A stretch of DNA of 64,000 nucleotides from Sphingosinicella sp041621755 (GCA_041621755.1 JBFKAE010000002.1:3427-67426), one strand, 5' to 3'. Shown: positions 1 through 8,977, counted from the first letter of the stretch. Notes: generated by a model not told the origin, from the letters alone. Translations and numbers: made by a program.

Positions 1-16
1 GTCTTCACAGCAAGGT

Positions 17-286
17 ATGCTTTGCCCTGTTTGCCGCATTTCCCTTTCGATGTCCGAGCGACAAGGCGTCGAGATCGACTTCTGCCCTCAATGCCGCGGC
101 GTTTGGCTCGATCGCGGCGAACTCGACAAGATTATTGCGCGATCGGAATGGATAGTGGCTCCACGTACCGGTCGCGCCACTTTGCCACAGGCTGACACCT
201 CGGAACGTGAATCCCGTGCGCATGACCGGTCCGGCCATCACGGACACAGGCGCCGGCGTGGCTTTCTCGCCGATTTGTTCGATTGA
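17..286 (+). CDS. TFIIB-type zinc-ribbon protein
   Basis: An 89-residue protein that opens with two CxxC pairs: CPVC at residues 3-6 and CPQC at about 23-26, followed by RGVWLDRGEL. This is the signature of the bacterial zf-TFIIB (zinc ribbon) family, small cytosolic proteins that probably bind one zinc ion; their function is not established. The tail is rich in His and Arg, ending HGHRRRRGFLADLFD, and could bind metal or nucleic acid. The chosen start puts the first CxxC at the usual place for the family, but only 16 bases lie upstream, so the promoter is not visible. The neighbouring lipoproteins and metal genes suggest a stress or metal context, which is inference. Confidence 0.85.
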   Translation: MLCPVCRISLSMSERQGVEIDFCPQCRGVWLDRGELDKIIARSEWIVAPRTGRATLPQADTSERESRAHDRSGHHGHRRRRGFLADLFD

Positions 287-306
287 TCCGGTTTGTGGAG
301 GCGCGC

Positions 307-792
307 ATGATCGAAGAAAACAACGAGACGATCTTGTATGCGTCACCGGCAAAGGTCTGGCCGGTCCTGTGCAGGTTTGACGACTATAAATATTGGCATC
401 CCTATACCCGGCCCACTGGTCTGCCGGTTCCGAAGAGTGTCGTCCAATGTTCCTTCAGGATCGATCCGCGCAAGGACCGATTCTGGACCATGAATGCAGT
501 AGTGGCCGAGTGCGACGAAAGCACTCGGCTCGTATTCCAGCTTCGTCTTGGCTGGCTGATGACGCTCGAGGAGCGCTTCTCGATGGGCCATGATCCGGTC
601 GGCTCGAAATTGGTTCATAGCTACCGATGCACCGGGCTCCTCTCTCTTCTGCCGCTCAGGGGGCTGCGGCGAAACTTCCAGGGAATGCTGAAGGCAACGG
701 ATCGTCTCTTGCAAAGACGGCTGACGCGTGTGCTGTCGAAGCCAAAATCCAGCAGGCCCCAGGTTCGCAAGGGCTTTCGCCCTGATCGATAG
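307..792 (+). CDS. SRPBCC/START-like domain protein
   Basis: A protein of about 161 residues with the pattern of the SRPBCC (polyketide cyclase/START-like) fold: an N-terminal stretch ILYASPAKVWPVLCRFDDY (the membrane-proximal helix of the lipid-binding cup), alternating beta strands with many aromatic residues, and a long amphipathic C-terminal helix around residues 115-135. These proteins bind hydrophobic ligands; the ligand here cannot be predicted. I start at the ATG at 307, which has a GGAG eight bases upstream, rather than at the in-frame ATG at 283 that overlaps the preceding gene. The C-terminus is basic (KPKSSRPQVRKGFRPDR). Confidence 0.7.
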   Translation: MIEENNETILYASPAKVWPVLCRFDDYKYWHPYTRPTGLPVPKSVVQCSFRIDPRKDRFWTMNAVVAECDESTRLVFQLRLGWLMTLEERFSMGHDPVGSKLVHSYRCTGLLSLLPLRGLRRNFQGMLKATDRLLQRRLTRVLSKPKSSRPQVRKGFRPDR

Positions 793-1030
793 GAAGGATA
801 TGAGCACAGGCCAATCTGCACTGGTTGAAGGGAATGTGTGCCGAGAGATCGGCAATTCCGCCCCTGCAACCTTTTTTTGGTCCTCGGGAAGAGGTGGAAA
901 GGCTCCGCAAGACGAGACCACTCCGCCTGCGCAGGACCACGCCGTGGGCACGCCTACCGCCCCCGCGTGCCCACGGCGACACCATTGTTGCATATTCGCA
1001 CAAATAATCGTCGGGAGAGTGAGTTGCACT

Positions 1031-1414
1031 ATGACCCAGGGACTTAAAGCGCGTAAATTTGACGCGTATAGCGCCGGAGCGCGGATCGTCCTTCCTATTC
1101 TGGTCGCCGGCTTGGTGGCTGCGTGCTCCGGCGCAGGAACCGATGATCAGCGCGGCTCGGACAACGGCTCGATACCGCCCATCGTAGAAAGCCATTCCTA
1201 TCGCTGTGGGGACGGGCAGGTGCTATACATCGACATCCTTCAAGACGGCTTGTCGATGATGGTGCGCCGATCGCCGGATGGTCCATCACTGCGTTTGTCA
1301 GCCGCGGCACAGGGTCGAATTTTTCTGGGAGAGCGGATGAACATCACGCTCTCGGGAAAGGATCTGACGCTTGAAGAAACCGACCGCGAGCCGATCCTGT
1401 GCAAGCGCGGCTGA
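1031..1414 (+). CDS. MliC/PliC-like lipoprotein (lysozyme-inhibitor fold)
   Basis: A 127-residue lipoprotein. A hydrophobic segment ends in the lipobox LVAAC, so Cys at about residue 32 should be lipidated. The mature part begins YRCGDGQ and ends ILCK, with SAAAQGRIF in the middle, matching the layout of the MliC domain (membrane-bound inhibitor of c-type lysozyme: Y-x-C near the start, S-A-S-G-x-x-Y-like centre, terminal Cys). The two outer cysteines would form the conserved disulfide. Known members protect periplasmic peptidoglycan against lysozyme; the centre is divergent here, so inhibition is inferred from family only. The ATG at 1031 follows GGGAGAG; longer in-frame starts lack a signal peptide. 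Confidence 0.65.
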   Translation: MTQGLKARKFDAYSAGARIVLPILVAGLVAACSGAGTDDQRGSDNGSIPPIVESHSYRCGDGQVLYIDILQDGLSMMVRRSPDGPSLRLSAAAQGRIFLGERMNITLSGKDLTLEETDREPILCKRG

Positions 1415-1494
1415 AAACCTCCACGCCGTTGGAAGCACACGGGCGCGACGCAGGTTCCGGGAGACGCCTCCACATCCGCGGAAGGTGTAAAACC

Positions 1495-1914
1495 ATGAGC
1501 ACGATCCATTTGCCGGGAAACCGCGCGCTCTCTTTGGCCTGCGTTCTATTTCTCTCCGCCTGCAGCTACGGTCCGCGATTGGGAACCACCGTCATTACAC
1601 TCCCCGGCAGGCAACTGGCCATTTACGGCGTCAAGACCTACGCACATGAAAAAGGTCTACTCGTAACCGGAAGGGTCAGGCGGCAGGCACCACTCTTTCG
1701 TCCCATCTGGGGCCATCTTCACGTCCAGGGCCTGTTTGAGGATCGCCGCCCGCCGGTGAGCGTCGATACACGATGGGGGACGCTTTCACCGCGTGGCAGC
1801 AAGTCGGCGACCTTTACCGCGCTCCTCCGCACACCAACGCCGCTCGAGATCAAGTCAGTCAGGGTTGAGTATCGTGCCGCGCCGGACCGACAAAAACCTG
1901 TCCGGCTCGATTGA
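1495..1914 (+). CDS. Hypothetical lipoprotein
   Basis: A 139-residue secreted lipoprotein not recognised as a named family. The N-terminus MSTIHLPGNRALSLACVLF runs into the lipobox LSAC, placing the lipidated Cys at about residue 23. The mature protein is beta-rich, with basic patches and an SVRVEYRAAP end, compatible with a small beta-sandwich. The start at 1495 is preceded by GGAAGGTG. It follows the MliC-like lipoprotein in the same direction after an 80-base gap, so the two may be cotranscribed and act in the same envelope process. Confidence 0.65.
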   Translation: MSTIHLPGNRALSLACVLFLSACSYGPRLGTTVITLPGRQLAIYGVKTYAHEKGLLVTGRVRRQAPLFRPIWGHLHVQGLFEDRRPPVSVDTRWGTLSPRGSKSATFTALLRTPTPLEIKSVRVEYRAAPDRQKPVRLD

Positions 1915-2046
1915 GATGTGCGGGGTGTAAGATTGCGAGGCCTCAGATGGCGAGGATCCGAGTACCGGCTTGTTAGTTCATTTCGCTAGAGCGTTTCAGA
2001 ACGAGGAATTATTAGAATCAAAACGCCTTTCGTATGGAGATGGTCC

Positions 2047-2850
2047 GTGAGTTTTCGGGATATAGTTATAGACGCGTGCCCCAAGAATAACATTGAGCAG
2101 ACGCTTGAACTGGCGCGTGCGTTTGCCGTCGCGTTTGATGCAAAGTTGTTCGTCGCTGCCTATGCTTGGCCAAAGGCGCGTTTCACGGATGCCCTTTCAG
2201 GGAATAACCTATCTGTTCAGATGAACGCGCAGAAGATGCAGGAATCCCTGGATTCTTCGAGAACAGCGTTCACAAAAGTGTTCCTGGACACATCGATTGA
2301 CGTGGAATGGTGTGAGGGGATCCGTGACCCGGCCAGCGCCCTGCAAGAGCACCTTTTGGCCGCCGATCTTCTGATTACCAGCGTATCTGAGGACAATGGC
2401 TGTGTTATGGCTGAACCAGCCGAGCTTGCGCTGAATTCGGGGACACCCGTGCTACGGACAGGCGGGGCCTTAACGACATGCCATTTTTCCAATGTTCTTG
2501 TGGCGTGGAAAGATTGCCCGCAGGCGCGGCGCGCCTTGCACGATGCATTGCCGATCCTGGAGCGCGCGGACAAGGTGACCGTCGTCGGTGTGGGAGACGA
2601 AATAAACGGCCCGCGCCTTGAATCGGTTGCCGCGCATCTAAGTCGACATAACGTTTCAGCTGGCCATCTCCACCTTTCGCGTTCCGAATATGGTGTGGGC
2701 GCGGATCTGATTTGCCACGCACATCGGGAGACAGCAGATCTGATCGTCGCAGGTGCCTACAGTCGCGGACCGATCGCCGAGCGCGTTTGGGGTGGTGTCA
2801 CCAGAGAGTTGCTCAGGACTGGAGGCCTGTCCTGGTTTATGGCTCATTAG
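2047..2850 (+). CDS. Universal stress protein (tandem UspA domains)
   Basis: A 267-residue cytosolic protein with two UspA-like halves. The first half is degenerate. The second ends in DLIVAGAYSRGPIAERVWGG followed by VTRELLRTGG, the typical nucleotide-binding and dimer signature of the family (G-x2-G-x9-G-x-like loop and C-terminal strand). Such proteins help survival under starvation, metal or oxidative stress, sometimes by binding ATP. The start is a GTG with GGAGA about ten bases upstream. It is a single gene, with 132 bases before it and 353 bases after it without a supported gene. Confidence 0.85.
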   Translation: MSFRDIVIDACPKNNIEQTLELARAFAVAFDAKLFVAAYAWPKARFTDALSGNNLSVQMNAQKMQESLDSSRTAFTKVFLDTSIDVEWCEGIRDPASALQEHLLAADLLITSVSEDNGCVMAEPAELALNSGTPVLRTGGALTTCHFSNVLVAWKDCPQARRALHDALPILERADKVTVVGVGDEINGPRLESVAAHLSRHNVSAGHLHLSRSEYGVGADLICHAHRETADLIVAGAYSRGPIAERVWGGVTRELLRTGGLSWFMAH

Positions 2851-3203
2851 ATGCCGTATCTGCCTGCTCCAGCGAATGCCGAGGATCAAATACATGACAT
2901 GTCAGAAGCTCTTGAACCACTTGCAAACTTGCCGTGGTTGGCATTCTTTCGCAGGTCCGACTTACAGAACCTATCGCAGGTGTCCGGCTGGGACGGAAGG
3001 CATGCCCGCCTTTCGGAAAGTCGGCCCGCATTGCGTGGCGCCGAATGCTCTGCCACCTGAAGGTCTCACCTGAACTCCGCTTTCAGCGAACCTGTAAGAT
3101 TTCATCCGCTGGCGCGTCTTAGTCCGCTGAATGGACAACGATCAGTATTTCTGCAGGGCACAACGCTAGACGCATGCCATTGCACCAACATTAGGGGGAT
3201 ATC
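2851..3203 (+). other. Gene-free stretch
   Basis: This 353-base gap holds short open frames without family resemblance or ribosome-binding sites, apart from the AGGGGG motif just before the next gene. I see no convincing hairpin with a T run. It probably contains the promoter of the downstream membrane methyltransferase. Confidence 0.5.
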
Positions 3204-3851
3204 ATGGGAACATTCGGGTGGGGCCTCGCGGCGATAATGATCGTAGTGGTATCCTGGATATTCTACCGATATTTTGCACCGCAGGCTTGGCGGGAATGGG
3301 CGGGTGCGGGTCTGGTCCAGGCCTTTATCATCGCACTTTATGCAGAAATGTATGGTTTCCCGTTGACAATCTACTTGCTGGTGCGTTCGTTTGGCCTCGA
3401 CAGGGAATATGTCAGCGCAAGCCTTTGGTCGACACTTGCCAGTGTCGGCGAAACGGGCATGTTGATTTCGATGATTCTGGGCTACGGCCTCGCATTTATC
3501 GGCATAGGTATCTTCATCCAGGGCTGGCGAGAGGTCCATCGCGCTCGTCAAGAGGACCAACTCGTGACGGACGGGCTGTACAGGTTCGTCAGGCATCCGC
3601 AGTATTTGGGCTTGTTCCTGGCGCTCTTTGGCGAAGGGGTCGTTCACTGGCCGACGCTCTTCTCGGTTGGCCTGTTCCCTTTGATTGTGATCGCCTATTT
3701 CCTTCTTGCGCGCAGCGAGGAACGTCGCATGGTAACCCTGTTCGGAAACGCCTACCGAACCTACCAGTCCCGGGTACCGATGTTCATTCCCCGTTGGGGA
3801 AAGTGGAGAAACCTGGTGGATGAGGCACAGGGATCCGAGAAAAAACAATAA
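3204..3851 (+). CDS. Isoprenylcysteine carboxyl methyltransferase-like membrane protein
   Basis: A 215-residue integral membrane protein with about five hydrophobic segments. The C-terminal third carries GLYRFVRHPQYLGLF, then an EERRMVTLFGNAYRTYQSRV stretch, the SAM-binding signature (R-H-P-x-Y-x-G and E-E-x-x-L/M...F-G-x-x-Y-x-x-Y) of the ICMT/PEMT superfamily. Bacterial members methylate lipids or small hydrophobic substrates at the inner membrane; the substrate is unknown. Such genes often travel with metal-resistance clusters, as here. AGGGGG precedes the ATG at a good distance. Confidence 0.8.
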   Translation: MGTFGWGLAAIMIVVVSWIFYRYFAPQAWREWAGAGLVQAFIIALYAEMYGFPLTIYLLVRSFGLDREYVSASLWSTLASVGETGMLISMILGYGLAFIGIGIFIQGWREVHRARQEDQLVTDGLYRFVRHPQYLGLFLALFGEGVVHWPTLFSVGLFPLIVIAYFLLARSEERRMVTLFGNAYRTYQSRVPMFIPRWGKWRNLVDEAQGSEKKQ

Positions 3852-4300
3852 GTGTCTGATCCCAAGACTCTTACATTTCGTGTTTCTCCGCCCCAAGTTT
3901 GGATAAATGGCCTGCTGCTGGACAGCGCGCGCGCCTTCGGCAGCTGGAATATCGCCGCTCTCCGACCCATTGCCATAGATGTCGCAGATCGGTGTTCCGC
4001 CTTTGGATGCTCCGACCGGTCTCGCCCTGGCTACCGGTCCATAGTCTGAAGTAAAGGTCGCTTTGAAAGTGAACGTCAGACACTGGGGTACGAAAGTGCC
4101 CCTTGAACGCCATCCAGTCGCAGACAACCCCCCAGATCGGTACGAAGTCCTTTCCGCAGGGGCGTGAACTCAATGCGCTCGGCAAAGTCAAGCGGAAACG
4201 CGAACAGGCATGCAAGGGACAATAGTTTCAGGGTTGCTGAAGTCCACACGACGAGAGCGTAGCGCCTTTCAGAGCCATCGCCTTCTGATTATTGAGGACT
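3852..4300. other. Gene-free stretch, possible gene remnant on the minus strand
   Basis: A 449-base gap between convergent genes. On the minus strand, pieces of a plausible protein occur in different frames (a signal-peptide-like segment near 4180-4220, then continuation in another frame towards 3880), as expected of a decayed gene. No single frame is convincing, so no gene is called. Confidence 0.35.
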
Positions 4301-4717
4301 TCACTCGATAGGCATTTCTGCGCCAGCGATCGCTTCGATCACCTGGCAATCTCCAACGCAGCCCCCCTCACAGGAAACGACGATCTTCGCCAGCACATCG
4401 CGCAATGTTTCGAGGCGCGCAATACGCGCTTCAATGTCGAGAAGATGCTTTTCTGCAATAACTGTAGCTTCGGCACAATCGCGCTCAGGCTCATCGGCAA
4501 GGGCAAGCAGGGAGCGTATCTCATCGATAGAGAAGCCAAGCCCGCGTCCGTGCCGGATGAACGCGAGACGACGAACGTCAGCCGTGACATAGGTCCGCCG
4601 CCCCGATGCAGTGCGGTTGGGAAGCGGGAGGAGGCCAATTTCCTCGTAAAACCGAATGGTATTTACCTTGGTGCCAGTCTGCCGCGCCAGGTCGCCAATC
4701 GCCAGCCGCTTCGTCAT
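4301..4717 (-). CDS. MerR-family metal-responsive regulator (PbrR/CadR-like)
   Basis: A 138-residue transcription factor. Residues 4-70 form the MerR winged-helix (IGDLARQTGTKVNTIRFYEE, then RRTYVTADVRRLAFI), followed by a long dimerisation helix. Cys81, Cys116, Cys120 and Cys124 are placed like the metal-binding cysteines of the PbrR/CadR/ZntR branch, which sense Pb(II), Cd(II) or Zn(II). These factors bend long-spacer promoters and activate when metal binds. The gene is divergent from a CDF transporter and an FTR1-type permease, and the intervening DNA contains the expected operator. Lead or cadmium sensing is inferred from neighbours and cysteine placement; the exact metal is not provable from sequence. 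Confidence 0.85.
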   Translation of the reverse strand: MTKRLAIGDLARQTGTKVNTIRFYEEIGLLPLPNRTASGRRTYVTADVRRLAFIRHGRGLGFSIDEIRSLLALADEPERDCAEATVIAEKHLLDIEARIARLETLRDVLAKIVVSCEGGCVGDCQVIEAIAGAEMPIE

Positions 4718-4722
4718 AAGAC

Positions 4723-4753
4723 TTGATCCTCCAGTCGCTGGAGAACTTACGGA
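4723..4753 (+). promoter_or_regulatory. MerR-type long-spacer promoter and operator
   Basis: TTGATC (4723-4728) is followed by a 19-base spacer and TACGGA (4748-4753). The spacer holds the perfect dyad CTCCAG-TCG-CTGGAG (4729-4743). A 19-base spacer with a central dyad is the hallmark of MerR-controlled promoters. It points towards the CDF and permease genes and lies beside the divergent regulator. Confidence 0.7.
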
Positions 4754-4881
4754 CTTTCATGCTTTAATCCAACCGTGTTGCGCCGGGGATGACCGAGTTG
4801 ATGTGCCGGAAAAAACGCATATCGCGAACGATTCGCAAAAATGCTTGCTTCTACAGTAGCTGGAGCTTGTAGAAGGCGGCC

Positions 4882-5526
4882 ATGGTGGATTCGAATCAAT
4901 CAGGCGGCTGCGGCTGCACCGGAGACAGCAATCGCGCTGAACACGATCCAGCGTATCGGCGAGCGTTGTGGATCGTCTTGCTGCTCAATCTGGGCTTCGG
5001 CGCATGCGAGATCGTCGGCGGGTTCATTGCCGACAGTCAGGCGCTCAAGGCCGATGCGCTCGACTTCATCGGGGACGGGACAATCACGTTTGTCGGACTG
5101 ATTGCACTCGGCTGGGCTGCGGCGGCGCGCGCGCGCATCGCGCTCGTGCAGGGAATATTCCTTATGACCCTCGGTCTTGGCGTGATCGGGGTCGCATTCT
5201 GGCGCGCACTGACCGCCGTTGCTCCCGATGCCGATCTGATGGGGGGCATCGGTATTATCGCGCTTGTCATCAATGTCGCATCGGCATTCGTCCTTTCACG
5301 CTTCCGTGAAGGTGATGCGAATGTCCGTGCGGTCTGGCTGTTCAGCCGTAACGACGCCCTCGCCAATGTTGCCGTGATCGCGGCTGCCGGCCTGGTCGCC
5401 TTGACCAACAGCGCCTGGCCCGACCTGACGGTCGCCGCCGTGATTGCGGCGCTCTTCCTTCATTCCGCCTTCGAGATTCTCCGCAGTGCGCGTGCCGAGC
5501 TGCATCAACTGGCTCTGGCGTCCTGA
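4882..5526 (+). CDS. Cation diffusion facilitator-like transporter without C-terminal domain
   Basis: A 214-residue membrane protein with about six hydrophobic segments. It opens with a Cys-rich soluble tip (GGCGCTG). Segments two and five carry KADALDFIGDG and FSRNDALANV, in the positions where CDF exporters hold their paired metal-binding motifs. The usual cytoplasmic C-terminal domain is absent. It is the first gene under the MerR-type promoter and is followed after 17 bases by the FTR1-type permease. Export of Pb, Zn or Cd is likely but the metal is inferred. The ATG at 4882 follows GAAGGCGG. Confidence 0.8.
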   Translation: MVDSNQSGGCGCTGDSNRAEHDPAYRRALWIVLLLNLGFGACEIVGGFIADSQALKADALDFIGDGTITFVGLIALGWAAAARARIALVQGIFLMTLGLGVIGVAFWRALTAVAPDADLMGGIGIIALVINVASAFVLSRFREGDANVRAVWLFSRNDALANVAVIAAAGLVALTNSAWPDLTVAAVIAALFLHSAFEILRSARAELHQLALAS

Positions 5527-5543
5527 CCTTCGGAGTTTCACGC

Positions 5544-7484
5544 GTGCCTGTCCCATTCCGCCTTCGCTTTCTTGTCAGCCTTCTGACCGTATTTGCCGGT
5601 CTCATGCTCAATCCCGCTGGCGCGCGGGCGGAAGCCGGTGAGGCTCAGACCGTTTGGAGACTGCTCGATTATGTGGCAGTCGATTACGGTGGCGCAGTGT
5701 CGAACGGTCGCGTCACCAGCTCGGCTGAATATGCCGAGATGACCGAGTTCTCCGCGACGATCCGGAGCGGCATCGCGGCGCTTCCCGCGAAGGCCGAGCG
5801 CGCGCGGCTCATTGTCGAAGCGGAAGGGCTCCAGACCGCAATAGCGTCCAAGGCAGCCCCTGATATTGTCGCGCTAAAGGCACGCTCTCTGGCAAGCGAC
5901 CTGCTCGCTGCTTATCCGGTGCCACTCGCGCCAGCAAAGGCTCCTGATCCGGCTCGTGGCGCGGCGCTCTACGCAGAGAATTGTGCAAGTTGCCACGGCG
6001 CAAACGGCGATGGCCACGGTCCGCAGGCCGCAGGGCTCGACCCGCCGCCGATCGCCTTCACTGATACTGAGCGCGCGCGCAAGCGCAGCCTGTTCGCGCT
6101 TTACCAGGTGATCGATCAGGGACTCGACGGCACTGCCATGCAGAGCTTCGCGGACATGCCCTCCCAAGATAGGTGGGCGCTGGCAACCTATGTAGGAAGC
6201 CTGGCTTTCAAGAATGCGGCTGCCGGTGAGCGCTTCTGGAAAAGCGACCTGGCCCTGCGCCAGCGCATCCCCGACCTCCAGACCTTGGCCACCATGACGC
6301 CCGAGAACCTTGGCCGCACCATCGACCAGGACAAGGCCGACGCCGCCATGGGCTATCTGCGTGCGAACCCGCAGGCACTCAACATGGCGACGCCAGCTTC
6401 GCTCACTGTCGCGCGCGAAAAGCTCAGGCAGAGCCTCGCTGCCTATCGCGAGGGCGACAGGCAAGCAGCCAAGCGGTTGGCTCTCTCCGCCTATCTCGAC
6501 GGGTTCGAGCCGGTGGAGCCAATCCTGGCGGCGCGAGACGCGACGCTCATGGCGCGTATCGAGGGTGCGATGGGCGAATACCGGGCCGCAATCAGACGCG
6601 GTGTCACCGCTGAGGAGCTTGCCGGAAAAGAAGCTGTGCTTGAAAGCCTGTTTGCGGATGTTGAGGCTGTTCTTTCACCCGATGCGGCGAACGACGCTTC
6701 GACCTTTATCGGTGCGCTCACCATCCTCTTGCGTGAAGGACTAGAGGCGCTGCTGATCGTCGTCGCGATGATCGCCTTTCTTCGCAAGGCCGACCGACCC
6801 GAAGTGCTGCCCTATGTTCATGGCGGTTGGATTGCGGCGCTCGTTGCGGGCGGAGCGACCTGGGCGGTCGCCACTTATGCGATCGGGATCAGCGGCGCGA
6901 GCCGGGAACTCACGGAAGGCTTCGGCTCGCTCTTTGCGGCGGTAGTGCTCGTCTCTGTCGGAATCTGGATGCATGGCAAGTCGCAAGCCGAGAGCTGGCA
7001 GCGCTACATAGATAAGGTGCTGGGCAAGGCTCTGTCACGCAGTTCGGCGTGGTTCCTATTCGGTCTCGCTTTCCTTGTCGTCTATCGCGAAGCCTTCGAG
7101 ACGATCCTTTTCTTCGCGGCGTTGGCGGCGCAGGGACGCGGCAGCGTCATCGCGGCAGGTACTGCCGCTGCAATTGCGGTTCTCGCGGCAATCGCCTGGG
7201 CCATGCTGCGCTACAGCCGTTCGCTGCCCATCGGGAAATTCTTCACTTACAGTTCGGCACTCATCGCCGTCCTCGCGGTGGTTCTCGCCGGCAAGGGGAC
7301 GGCTGCACTTCAAGAAGCAGGCCTGATCGACATCACGCCGGTCGCATATGTGCCCAGACTGTCGATGCTCGGCATTTTTCCCGCATTGCAGCCGCTGCTT
7401 CTCCAGCTTCTGACGGTTGTGAGCCTTTGGATCGGGTTCTGGTACAACGGACGCAAAAATGTCGTTCGTAGCGCTGTTGAATAG
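5544..7484 (+). CDS. Cytochrome c-FTR1 fusion permease (PbrT-like lead/iron uptake)
   Basis: A 646-residue fusion. A signal peptide (about 1-29) leads into a periplasmic part with a haem-binding CASCH motif (Cys147, Cys150, His151) and a helical region, followed from about residue 385 by a seven-helix FTR1 permease. The two metal-handling motifs are REGLE (397-401) and REAFE (515-519), the R-E-x-x-E pair of FTR1/PbrT. Cytochrome c-FTR1 fusions are known in lead-resistance and iron-uptake loci; the cytochrome may oxidise Fe(II) or feed electrons, a proposed role only. The start is a GTG with GGAG nine bases upstream. Together with the MerR regulator and CDF gene it makes a pbr-like cassette. 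Confidence 0.85.
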   Translation: MPVPFRLRFLVSLLTVFAGLMLNPAGARAEAGEAQTVWRLLDYVAVDYGGAVSNGRVTSSAEYAEMTEFSATIRSGIAALPAKAERARLIVEAEGLQTAIASKAAPDIVALKARSLASDLLAAYPVPLAPAKAPDPARGAALYAENCASCHGANGDGHGPQAAGLDPPPIAFTDTERARKRSLFALYQVIDQGLDGTAMQSFADMPSQDRWALATYVGSLAFKNAAAGERFWKSDLALRQRIPDLQTLATMTPENLGRTIDQDKADAAMGYLRANPQALNMATPASLTVAREKLRQSLAAYREGDRQAAKRLALSAYLDGFEPVEPILAARDATLMARIEGAMGEYRAAIRRGVTAEELAGKEAVLESLFADVEAVLSPDAANDASTFIGALTILLREGLEALLIVVAMIAFLRKADRPEVLPYVHGGWIAALVAGGATWAVATYAIGISGASRELTEGFGSLFAAVVLVSVGIWMHGKSQAESWQRYIDKVLGKALSRSSAWFLFGLAFLVVYREAFETILFFAALAAQGRGSVIAAGTAAAIAVLAAIAWAMLRYSRSLPIGKFFTYSSALIAVLAVVLAGKGTAALQEAGLIDITPVAYVPRLSMLGIFPALQPLLLQLLTVVSLWIGFWYNGRKNVVRSAVE

Positions 7485-7772
7485 AGATGCTGCGGCGCGC
7501 CGCTCCCCGCGCAACGTCGTGCAAGCAGACGCAACGCCGGGAGAATTTGCCATGATGGTGTTTGCCATTTTGTTGGGCAACCCTTCCGCTCTTGAAAGCG
7601 CCCATGCTGAAGGCCTTCCACGTCGACGCCGGCGGTCAGAATGATCGGAAATTTCAGCCAGTCCTGACAGGTCATCCCCAAGAAATCACCGACTCTTCAA
7701 AGGTTGCTCAACGCCTGTCAGTTGGAATATCCTCTATCTCCGATCAGACATCGTAGTCACCAAGGTATTCTC

Positions 7773-8720
7773 ATGCATCACAACGACGTGAGCGACTTTG
7801 CTCATAGCCACAATTTCCTGAGCGCCTATCACGACGTCAACGAGCGCCGGACGCGGTATGTCGTAATGCTGACCGCAGCGATGATGTTCGTCGAGATCGT
7901 CGCTGGAATGTTGACCGGATCTATGGCTCTCCTTGCCGATGGCATTCACATGGCGACGCATGCTGGCGCGCTTGGAGTTGCAGCTTTCGCGTACTGGTTT
8001 GCCCGGCGACACGCTGACAATCCCAGGTTCACCCTTGGAACCGGAAAAATTGGCGACCTCGCAGGATTTGCCAGTGCGTTGGTATTGGCGATCTTCGCCA
8101 TCGGGATCGCTGTCGAGTCATTCCAACGCCTCATTAGCCCTCAGGCAATTGCTTACAGCGAGGCCATCTGGATTGCGGTCCTCGGGCTTCTCGTCAATCT
8201 ACTGAGCGCTTGGCTATTAGGTGCCGCTCATCACCATGTGCACGGACACGATCACGGTCACGACCACACGCATACCGACAACAACCTGCGATCCGCATAT
8301 TTTCATGTTCTGGCCGATGCACTGACCTCCGTATTGGCAATCATTGCACTATTTGCCGGTCGATATCTCGGCTGGGCTTGGATGGATGCTGCGATTGGTC
8401 TTGTCGGAGCGCTGGTTATCGGGCGATGGTCATGGTCCTTGCTGCGGGATACCGCGGCTGTGCTGGTCGATGCCGATGCCGACAGCGCCCAATTCGCGGA
8501 GGTCCGTGAGACCATCGAAGATGGAGACGCGTCGGTCACCGACCTGCACATCTGGCGAGTAGGACCTGGGAAATTTGCTGCGGTTGTTTCGCTCGTTGCC
8601 GCCGAACCCTTGGAACCGACGGAGTATGCCGCCCGACTCTTGATTCACGAGGAGTATGTCCACGTCACCGTCGAAATTCATAAATGCCGGGGCGAGCACC
8701 CTGAACTCAAGGCGGCTTAA
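7773..8720 (+). CDS. dmeF: DmeF-like Co/Ni cation diffusion facilitator
   Basis: A 315-residue CDF exporter. The start region MHHNDVSDFAHSHNF, the ERRTRYVVMLTAAMMFVEI helix, LLADGIHMATHAGALG (metal-site helix II with D and H), and a His-rich loop (HHHVHGHDHGHDHTHTDN, about residues 149-167) before FHVLADALTS (helix V) match the DmeF branch, which exports Co(II) and Ni(II) to the periplasm. A C-terminal cytoplasmic domain is present, unlike in the CDF gene at 4882. DmeF is often next to an RcnR/DmeR repressor; none is visible in the 288 bases upstream. The ATG at 7773 gives the family-typical N-terminus. Confidence 0.85.
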   Translation: MHHNDVSDFAHSHNFLSAYHDVNERRTRYVVMLTAAMMFVEIVAGMLTGSMALLADGIHMATHAGALGVAAFAYWFARRHADNPRFTLGTGKIGDLAGFASALVLAIFAIGIAVESFQRLISPQAIAYSEAIWIAVLGLLVNLLSAWLLGAAHHHVHGHDHGHDHTHTDNNLRSAYFHVLADALTSVLAIIALFAGRYLGWAWMDAAIGLVGALVIGRWSWSLLRDTAAVLVDADADSAQFAEVRETIEDGDASVTDLHIWRVGPGKFAAVVSLVAAEPLEPTEYAARLLIHEEYVHVTVEIHKCRGEHPELKAA

Positions 8721-8733
8721 TCAGTTCGGTTCC

Positions 8734-8778
8734 CCGCGAGTGTAGAGCCTCCAGCCAGCACTCTCGCGGCCTTTTTTT
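8734..8778 (+). terminator. Rho-independent terminator after dmeF
   Basis: CCGCGAG (8734-8740) pairs with CTCGCGG (8763-8769), and the stem is followed by a run of seven T. It starts 13 bases after the dmeF stop codon, so it should end the metal transcript before the siderophore receptor gene. Confidence 0.85.
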
Positions 8779-8958
8779 GCCTACGCAACTTGCTGGCGAA
8801 CGAAGGCGTTGATGATGAGCCACGCCGCGCATTCCTCGTCTATCGCTTCGGCCACAATCGCTCAATGTACCAAATTCTTGCTGCGACTTGAAAGCCGGTT
8901 CCGGACTGCGGCACAGCTCCTGTTGTCCGCAACTGCAGGAAAGCCCCATAACATTATT

Positions 8959-8977
8959 GCAATCCATTCTCATTAGC
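8959..8977 (+). promoter_or_regulatory. Possible Fur box upstream of siderophore receptor
   Basis: The 19-mer GCAATCCATTCTCATTAGC agrees with the classic Fur box GATAATGATAATCATTATC at 11 of 19 positions. It lies about 44 bases before the receptor start, where iron repression would be expected. Alphaproteobacterial Fur and Irr sites vary, so this remains a candidate. Confidence 0.4.

Noticed and set aside
3871..4215. 114-codon minus-strand frame
   Set aside because: The likely protein-like pieces lie in different frames, so at best it is a decayed gene; not enough for a pseudogene call.
7485..7772. Possible DmeR/RcnR-type repressor gene before dmeF
   Set aside because: I looked for the usual upstream repressor, but only short frames without its motifs occur in the 288 bases.
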